This document shows positions 57,201 to 64,000 of a DNA stretch of 64,000 nucleotides, one piece after another; position 1 is the stretch's first letter; every line of letters starts with the position of its first letter. A program made the position numbers and the translations under genes. Origin of the DNA: Lutraria lutraria (lineage: Eukaryota; Mollusca; Bivalvia; Venerida; Mactridae). The stretch covers positions 14,053,637 through 14,117,636 of the forward strand of contig OZ026851.1 of NCBI GenBank assembly GCA_964023205.1, in the 5' to 3' direction. The notes beneath the pieces were generated by a model. The model saw only the letters and a program-made list of their open reading frames with translations, had not been told where the DNA came from and made no database searches.

Positions 57201-58190
57201 TATACAAAAAGAGCATAGATAGTAATACCATATTTTGTATGGAAGACAGACGGTCTGAAGTTCTGAAGTAAATACTTGTCATGTTCTAAATAATAAGATT
57301 GTCTTAGTAACTACAAGGTATTGCAACAAGTCAAGCCCGCTATTTCCAAGAGATGAAGAATCTGTAGTATAATGGTCTGGACAAGCTGTATTAGTACAAT
57401 GTTTGACATTTGACCTTTAAGTGTGACCTTGACCTTTGAGCCTACACTCATGAATCTTAAGAGCGATACAGCGCCTCATCATAGTGGATATTTGCACAAA
57501 GTAATGCATTTATAAACACCCCTTCTAACGACGGAATAATGGTCGGGATCATCTGGAGAACTAATTAACATCCAATATAGAACAACACAGTGATTATTCG
57601 ATTTGGCTAAATAATCTATAGTAACCAATTTCCAGTAAGGCAAATGATTGATAATTGAAACAAAGGCAAGCACTCTGTACATACCCATATATTGTTAAAA
57701 GGGTAGAAAATGAATAAACGGCGAGAATAGACCAAAATCGGGTCTTCGATAATTAATTACTGGTACCATCATTTCCGAGAGTACCTCGATGATTCATAAA
57801 AGACAAGCCGGTAATTAAGGCAATTTTCTGGAGTGCAATCAATTAAAATGTATTTGTATTTAACTTTTCTATTTAAAACTGCTATCTCTGACATTGGCAG
57901 TTCTAATAATATAATGGGATTATTTTACATAATTGAACTCTGTTGGAAAACGATGGAAATCTCACCAAGGACATTGGTGGCCATGAAATCAAACAGATCT
58001 TTACCCATTGTCTCGCACAATCAACGCAGTCAGGTTTATAATTAATATTGTAACTACAAATTAATGTATATATATCACTATTTAAAGCTAGCTATTTCCA
58101 TTCGTGTTTCATAATATAATTAACACACACATGCTGTTTTTTTATAAGAACAGCATAATTTACATAAATGAGATCGGTTTGTTGAAATGT
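57201..58190. other. AT-rich spacer
   Basis: ORFs at 57479-57688 (minus, 69 codons) and 57833-58045 (plus) have no recognisable motif. Confidence 0.35.
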
Positions 58191-58604
58191 GTCCAGGGCG
58201 GACCTTTTCTCTTGCCCGATCCAGGATGGACCGTTTCAATATTTCAATCATAATAAGTGAAAATACCAAGAATTAAACGAAAAATACGTGTGCAATTTGT
58301 CTTAAATGCAATAAGATACACTCGGTGATAATCGGTTCTTTACACTCACGGCCTGGTAAGTTAAAAACACCAATAACGTATCAGTTTTGTGACAGAATCC
58401 AGGGCGGACCTCTGAAAAAAATATCTAAAACATCTTTCGGGCTCAAACGGGCTCATTAACAAGAAATGTAACTGCACTGTTATGAATTTAAACCACGTAG
58501 TTGCTTGACGCACAACTTAATTTTTTTCAAAACTGTAATTTAGAAGAGTAAAATAACATTTTACCTTTTTTGTTTACCTTTTTATTGTCCAGGGAGGACC
58601 TTTT
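58191..58604 (+). repeat. Four dispersed copies of a TCCAGGGCGGACC motif
   Basis: GTCCAGGGCGGACCTTTT (58191), ATCCAGGATGGACCGTTT (58219), ATCCAGGGCGGACCTCTG (58397) and GTCCAGGGAGGACCTTTT (58587). Each has a GTCC-5-GGAC dyad core, or ATCC in two of them. The DNA between copies is unrelated, so this is not a simple tandem array. Confidence 0.6.
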
Positions 58605-60238
58605 CAACAGGTGCGAGATGACGTAGTATCCTACCATTGGAAATGTCCATAGCTGTCGAATGGGCCGTTAAACAACAGATAAACAATAATTAGCTAACGA
58701 CCAGAAGCACTAACAATGCCCACCACATTTCTCTTAATCTATTAGTGATAAACATTTAACACGAAAGCAGAAACTATAGACTTAACTATTGTTTACTTTA
58801 GCGTGTGTAGAATTAACAAAGGATTAACAGAAAGCTTGGAAGAAAGAAACAGTACACGTAGTGTTTTTATTTTTACATTCCTTTCAATGATTCGTTGTGA
58901 TTTTCTCTGATTATTTGTCTTCAAACCTGACTTTTATTCCAAATGTTACTATGGCAACACTGCGTTACTTATAGGATGAGGGTCAGACATTACTCAAATA
59001 CTGACTTTAAACCTAGAATGGTACATTTGTATTTGCTTTAGCCTTTATGCGTATACGTTTCCATACATCTTAATGGTGGAAAGGTACTATATATTGTACA
59101 GACTGTGGCATTTACTTTGGTCCTAAAACTACCATAAAACTATATATACATAAACACCAGGTACCTAGTACCACGTCATCCTTGTTCACGAATTCTCAAG
59201 CGATATTGACATTATAAAGCGAGAATGGGTGCACATTTGTTAAAATGAAGGTTGACAATAATCTCCTTAAAATCATTTATATCCTCGTTTTTTTAATGCA
59301 AAGTTTGACGTATTAAATATACGTTCGATGTATACATTTTGCACACATTTGTTAAATGTTAACAAATTCACCATAATCTGCTATGATACAACCACATTGA
59401 GCTTCAAATAGCATTTCAGATATTATGCCACACAACAGCTTATCTAGGTTAAACATTACAGAAAAATGCCTGCATGATTTACTTACCTCAACTATAAATA
59501 GATTCAGTCATCACCATTAGCCAATCAAATGGCCAGGAATAGCCAAACTAGTAATAGACACTATAAACTAATACTCAAGTATAATTCTAGAAAAAAACTA
59601 AGAGGTGGTATGGAAGTGTTAATCAGTATTATATTCCAACATAATAACCCGCGCTCTCGTTATTTGATAAGTGGTTGGCCGACATCAATCAAATGATTAA
59701 AATAGAAAACAATTATAGTTCTTAAATAATTATACACCATTGTATGTATGGAGATTTATTCATGAGCCATATTGCATATCAGTTATTAATTAAGTTCAAT
59801 AACCTTGGATTCTGAGGAAAAGTTCATAAAAGATACAGTACGACTGAGGTCGTCACTCGAGTTACAGTTCAGCCGACCATCGTATGGAGATTATGTTGTG
59901 AAAAGCAATTACCTTAATACAGCAATAGCAATCAATGTTATAGTGCGGTAGTATGTGATTAGCACTAGAGTTGAAAGCCACGAATGAATGTATGCCAGAG
60001 TACAAGATAAGCCATATTAGCCTGCATTATTACATTAATGGAATATTGACAACATATTCCTTTTAGCAATTCTAAGCACGATTACTAGAAATATGCCACG
60101 CGAATGTTTTTTTCCATGGCGTTAATTGACCTCGCACTCAATAACTACAACCTGATTGGATTTTAACATAGATGTCTCATAGAAGTTCTTAGCATTATAA
60201 CATCTACTACTTGATGGACTTGACATATTGAAACCCTG
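58605..60238. other. AT-rich spacer
   Basis: No supported gene or repeat. Confidence 0.4.
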
Positions 60239-60312
60239 GAAGGCCGCGGCCGTGGTCCAGTCGTTAGTATGCTGGATTTGTAACCGGCGATCCGTGATCG
60301 ATTCTCAATCAC
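60239..60312 (+). mobile_element. tRNA-like SINE head
   Basis: GGCCGTGGTCCAGTCGTTAG (box A) and CCGTGATCGATTCTCAATCA (degenerate box B). The G-rich 5' start and spacing are tRNA-like, but the stems are imperfect and the CCA-side end does not pair, so a SINE or tRNA pseudogene is likelier than a tRNA gene. Confidence 0.5.
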
Positions 60313-60397
60313 AGCAGTTCATATCTTTCCAAAATTTGAAAATTTATCAAAAGTGTTGATTTTCTTCCGCATGTGGAGAAGTTGCCAGTTCCTTGTG

Positions 60398-60598
60398 GAT
60401 GGGTAGTACTGGTAATTTTCGTGGTTTTTACTAAAAAGGCTATTTCGTGGGGACATAAACTCGTGGATTTTGATTTTTGAAAAGAAATGCCTTATCTCCG
60501 CATTTGAATTCGTGGGGATTTGATTTCGTGGATGAGTCGAACCACGAAATCCACGAAATTAAATCCCCAACGAAAATTAATGATTCTACAGTAACTGA
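60398..60598 (+). mobile_element. TTTCGTGG-rich MITE, copy 1
   Basis: Internally palindromic: ATTTCGTGGATGAGTCGAAC then CACGAAATCCACGAAATTAA. It ends ATTAATGATTCTACAGTA. It matches the inverse of 62455-62670. Confidence 0.65.
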
Positions 60599-62454
60599 AA
60601 ACCGTTGAAAAACACCGTTAAACCCAGAATAGAAAATAAAAGAATTAAACACTCGAAGAAGAATTCAATTTATTTTTCAGTGCGTCACGCGAGCAAGAGA
60701 CCATGCCATGATGTTATGTTGATGACGCGTTGTGTAGATTTATACTATTACATTAAAATAGAACAAATTGGTTGCTAAATCTGATTTAATTTACCTAATC
60801 GAGGTAATGATCTCCCGTGGTGGAACATTAATCACAGCCGTCACATCGTACCACGTGATAACGGATATTCCAATAACAGGACAGTTCAGGACCGCCCCAT
60901 AGAGAGGGGAGGGAACGTACAGAAGGACCGGGCATTTATACCTCTACTCTTTTCGAACAGTTTTCGTGCCCTGTGTAAGGCGTGTGGAAATCAGACCTCG
61001 TTGAATTTATTTGAATGTCTTCAGGTGTTTATTTGTTGAAGTTTCACGTTTCAGTAATCAAACAGAAACTACCTGGTTGTCTTAATGAAAATCAGAGATT
61101 GTTTGTTTTGCAGGTAATTAGACAACTTGAAAGAAGAAGCTGTGTGTTTGTTATTGTTTATAGACTCAATAATATGCAACCTTAATTACAGTAATTACAG
61201 GTACACTGAAGTATGTTGGCACAAGAATGAGAAACTTGATCTGTTTCAATAAGATGAAAAAAATGTTTATAAAATATCCGATATTCGAGAAATCTTTTTA
61301 TTTTTCTAAGATAATAATTCCCTTTCAGATGCTTTATAATATAAATATGTGCGGAGATTACTGTTGCAATATTAATAAACATTATTAGTATACCTCTCAG
61401 TATAGAAGGAGCACTTTGACGCTTAGATATATACGTACACATGATAGGTCAATATATCTTTGAAATACAGTGTAGTATTATATTTTTGTAATAGATATAA
61501 TCCTCTACGCTTTTTTCATGATAATATTAGAAAAAATGCTTGTAAAATACATCCCACTTATGCCAAAACAATACCTTCCACCCAAAACTGCCAAACGCAA
61601 AGCAAACCCGAAGTACAGGACCAAAAAAAATATGTGTCTTTCAACTTTCAGTACACAGATGGCATTCTAATAAATGAAATTCATCCTCTAGAGTGTCACA
61701 TAATATACATGTAAAATACATTAAAATGACAAGGAGCAAGAAAAAGCAACATTCAAGAACAATTTATTCCAATACACAAACCAGATAAAGTGACCGCAGT
61801 GATTAGAGATAAAACGAACTCAAAAACAAAAGTCAATAAAAGGTCCACAAATGCATTACCAAACTTGTAACCGATTTATCTCTAGTGGAGCTTGATTATT
61901 TCTAAAGCTGACAAGTGTAAGCCGTTAAACTGTCATAAATCAAGCATTAAGTTGTCGAAATAGTGAAGTGGCACAGACTCTGATAACATGCATCCTGTTG
62001 AGGAACAGAATGGAGATAAACTACGTGATGACAATCATCCCTTACTAAAGGTTACCATGGCAACTAACAAGGTCTTACGTAAAATGACATTACCATTTAA
62101 CCGGTTCCCCATCCGTTGGCCTTTCCTGCGTCAAAACGCTTGTTTGCATCCAAGAATCGGGTCATTGTTTAAATTTTGTTAAGATTCATGAAACATTTTG
62201 CTTAGACGTAAGTTTGAAATACTTTCACTGACAAACCATCTTTGTGAGGGCTATGGGCTACACGTTGAAAAACAGCCATCTCATATATAGGTACAAAGAG
62301 TGTAACAGAAATACAAATGTATTAAGTCATCCGAAACAGCAACACAAATACATAGTCAGGAACAACAACACCAATGTACAGTCCGGAACAACATAAAAAT
62401 ATAGTCCGAAGCAATAACATTCAGTTCAAAACAACAATTTAATGACATGCTTAG
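60599..62454. other. AT-rich spacer
   Basis: Flanked by an inverted pair of the TTTCGTGG MITE. Short ORFs (61182-61442 minus, 61460-61714 plus, 61988-62182 plus) lack recognisable motifs. Confidence 0.35.
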
Positions 62455-62670
62455 GTGCTGTGGAATCATTAATTTTCGTTTGGGATTTAATTTCGTGGAT
62501 TTCGTGGGTCGGCTCATCCACGAAATCAAATCCCCACGAATTTAAATGCAGAGATAAGGCATTTTGTTTCAAAAATAAAAATCCACGAATTTATGTCCCC
62601 ACGAAATAGACATTTTAGTAAAAACCACGAAAATTGAGCCCAACGAAAATAAATGAAAATACAGTATTTG
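62455..62670 (-). mobile_element. TTTCGTGG-rich MITE, copy 2 (inverted)
   Basis: GGAATCATTAATTTTCGTTT at one end and AAATGAAAATACAGTA at the other, with ATTTCGTGGATTTCGTGGGT and CCACGAAATCAAATCCCCAC inside. Opposite in orientation to copy 1. Confidence 0.65.
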
Positions 62671-62980
62671 CTGAATTATTATATTTTAGAATTACTATGA
62701 TTTATCTAATAACAATATTCTAAGAATTCTCTTTAGAATTGATGTATCTATTTTTTATTTCACTATGTTTGGAATGAACTACACTACACTAAAAGTGTTG
62801 ACAATACAATGGTTTGAAAAGTCTTCAGTTTTGGTAGGTACTTATTTCAACACACCACGAAAAACAAATGAATAAAGATCAACTGCACATACAAGTGATG
62901 TGTCTTCTTTCTTTTATACATGGCACCTGTACGTACGTTTAAAGCCTATAGATGAATAATAATAATTAATAAAAGCATAC
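62671..62980. other. Intronic side of exon B
   Basis: AT-rich, no feature seen besides the GTATGC donor at its right edge (minus strand). Confidence 0.4.
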
Positions 62981-63184
62981 CTCTAAATCAACTATTTCCT
63001 TTGTGTATTTATTTCGGACTACAGTTAGCTGAGGTTCACGAAACTTCTTAAATTGTAATCCAACAACGGGTGTAGTTTTAGCGCATGTTCGTCCAAAACT
63101 TTTCAACGCAAGGGTATCCAAACCAACCCCTTTGTATCCGATGTCTAGAGCATGCTTATTCGATGAATTATGAAATTGATGCAT
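62981..63184 (-). CDS. 5' exon B of an unknown conserved gene (68 codons)
   Basis: Minus-strand ATG at 63184 opens 68 codons ending at a GAG/GTATGC donor, phase 0. Key stretches are MHQFHNSSNKHALDIGYKGV, SFGRTCAKTTPVVG, FKKFREPQLTVV and NKYTKEIVDLE. It has the same length (one extra Asn), same phase and same end residues as exon A at 49035-49235. Many substitutions against A are conservative (I/V, I/L, L/F), which points to selection on protein sequence. Downstream exons of this copy were not found between 49.2 and 62.9 kb, which favours alternative first exons or very long introns. Family not recognised. Confidence 0.75.
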
Positions 63185-63906
63185 GATTTAGAATGCTCAA
63201 TATTAAATAAACTGTTAATATATCACTATATTATTCAATATTATTGCAGAAACGTCACATCGAATTACCAACGATTCTATGCTAAGTGATTTAGTCGTGA
63301 GTTATTTTTTGTTATATAGACAATTAGAGCTTTCAATTAAAATTTAATTAGCAAAAATTAAAACCAAACCGCATTTAAACGAATGTTAAACAAAACCTTT
63401 ATAATACCGAAATGTCACGTAATTTTACCAGACATAGCAATTGAACAAAACACTTAATTATATAAAACTGATACGCATGGAATCAATAATGATTAAATAA
63501 TAAATATGAACTCCACACGAAGCCGCCGTAATATCGATATTAACTTGCAATTATAGTCAATTTCAATAATTGCTGTCTACTTAAGCTGCATCACAATTCC
63601 TTCACAATATAATGTTATTGAACCGGAAGTGCCATGCGGAGCATCGACAATTTAATATCACAACAATGAAAGTCAAAACGTCAAGAATGTCTTTTACGAC
63701 ATTAAAACCAGTTTAAACATTAGAATTGTAACTGATTTGATACATTGATGCCACAAAAACAGAACATATACTTTTATCATCCGTTAACCAAAACTTCTCT
63801 CTATCTGTTTCTTAAAAAGCAGACACTACATCAGTGAGTACTGCTTAGAATGAAGAAGCGCTAATCAATCACACGCAAATGTCTAATTCCACTACGGTTA
63901 ATAAAC
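63185..63906. promoter_or_regulatory. Candidate bidirectional promoter with ETS-type motif
   Basis: About 720 bp between the minus-strand exon B and a possible plus-strand first exon. ACCGGAAGTG (63622-63631) matches the classic ETS/GABP motif common in housekeeping and divergent promoters (established). No TATA element could be assigned. The role is inferred. Confidence 0.35.
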
Positions 63907-63959
63907 ATGGTGTCTGTCAGAAGGCGAAAATATGTCTTTGGGTGCAAAGTTGATGAGAG
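63907..63959 (+). CDS. Candidate short first exon, gene runs off the window
   Basis: ATG at 63907 has a good AAACATGG context and opens 17 codons plus two bases (MVSVRRRKYVFGCKVDE) to an AG/GTAAGA donor. A second ATG at 63932 gives MSLGAKLMR in another frame, ending at the same donor in phase 1; either could be real. The donor quality and position opposite exon B support a divergent gene, but the ORF is too short to identify. Confidence 0.3.
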
Positions 63960-64000
63960 GTAAGACATTGTATTCTTCAAGACTTTTGAGATTACACACT

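Overview
The window is AT-rich, repeat-dense eukaryotic DNA, most probably from a bivalve mollusc (perhaps a venerid clam). This rests on pattern recognition: copies of a dispersed element ending in a GGGTCATCTTGGCCCTCTTG-like motif (near 5.3, 13.0 and 56.0 kb), tRNA-headed SINEs, a jockey-like LINE remnant, many short inverted-repeat elements, and GT-AG exon signals. There is no bacterial or viral gene organisation, no long intact gene, no rRNA and no credible CRISPR array. Nearly all ORFs longer than 60 codons are chance ORFs or products of tandem repeats.

Layout. 1-1.9 kb: two copies of one small MITE family and one long-stem hairpin element. 1.93-18.02 kb: the main feature, a 16-kb terminal-inverted-repeat (TIR) element flanked by a perfect 6-bp target duplication (CAAATA). 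Its interior is a head-to-tail duplication of a 7.7-kb unit (2626-10318 and 10319-18019). Each unit carries exon-like ORFs with splice signals on both strands: a plus-strand series ending near 6.83/14.58 kb and a convergent minus-strand series ending near 8.32/16.16 kb. Each unit also carries a SINE, a SINE tail, a bivalve dispersed repeat and a nested MITE. 19.1-21.26 kb: a 31-bp minisatellite of about 68 copies. 21.3-24.7 kb: small MITEs, an (AAAC)n tract and an inverted pair of an AGTACT-bearing repeat. 24.89-29.11 kb: a 4.2-kb TIR element that contains a jockey-like LINE whose two parts lie in opposite orientations. 29.5-35.6 kb: three tandem arrays (about 66, 58 and 59 bp) and a SINE. 37-47 kb: hairpin elements, a 29-bp array, a TTAA-flanked MITE and two SINEs. 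48.3-64 kb: AT-rich and intron-like, with a 26-bp array, more MITEs and the best host-gene evidence in the window.

Host genes. Two minus-strand exons at 49035-49235 and 62981-63184 encode 67 and 68 residues that are about 81% identical. Each begins with ATG and ends in phase 0 at a clean GT donor. They are either first exons of tandem paralogues or alternative first exons of one gene. About 720 bp beyond the second one, a short plus-strand exon (63907-63959) ends at a GTAAGA donor, and an ETS-type motif lies between, suggesting a divergent promoter. I could not name the family of any of these, nor that of the exons inside the 16-kb element.

Splicing, transcription and transposition are inferred from sequence alone. 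Coordinates of repeat and MITE edges are by eye and may be off by several bases where the ends are degraded.
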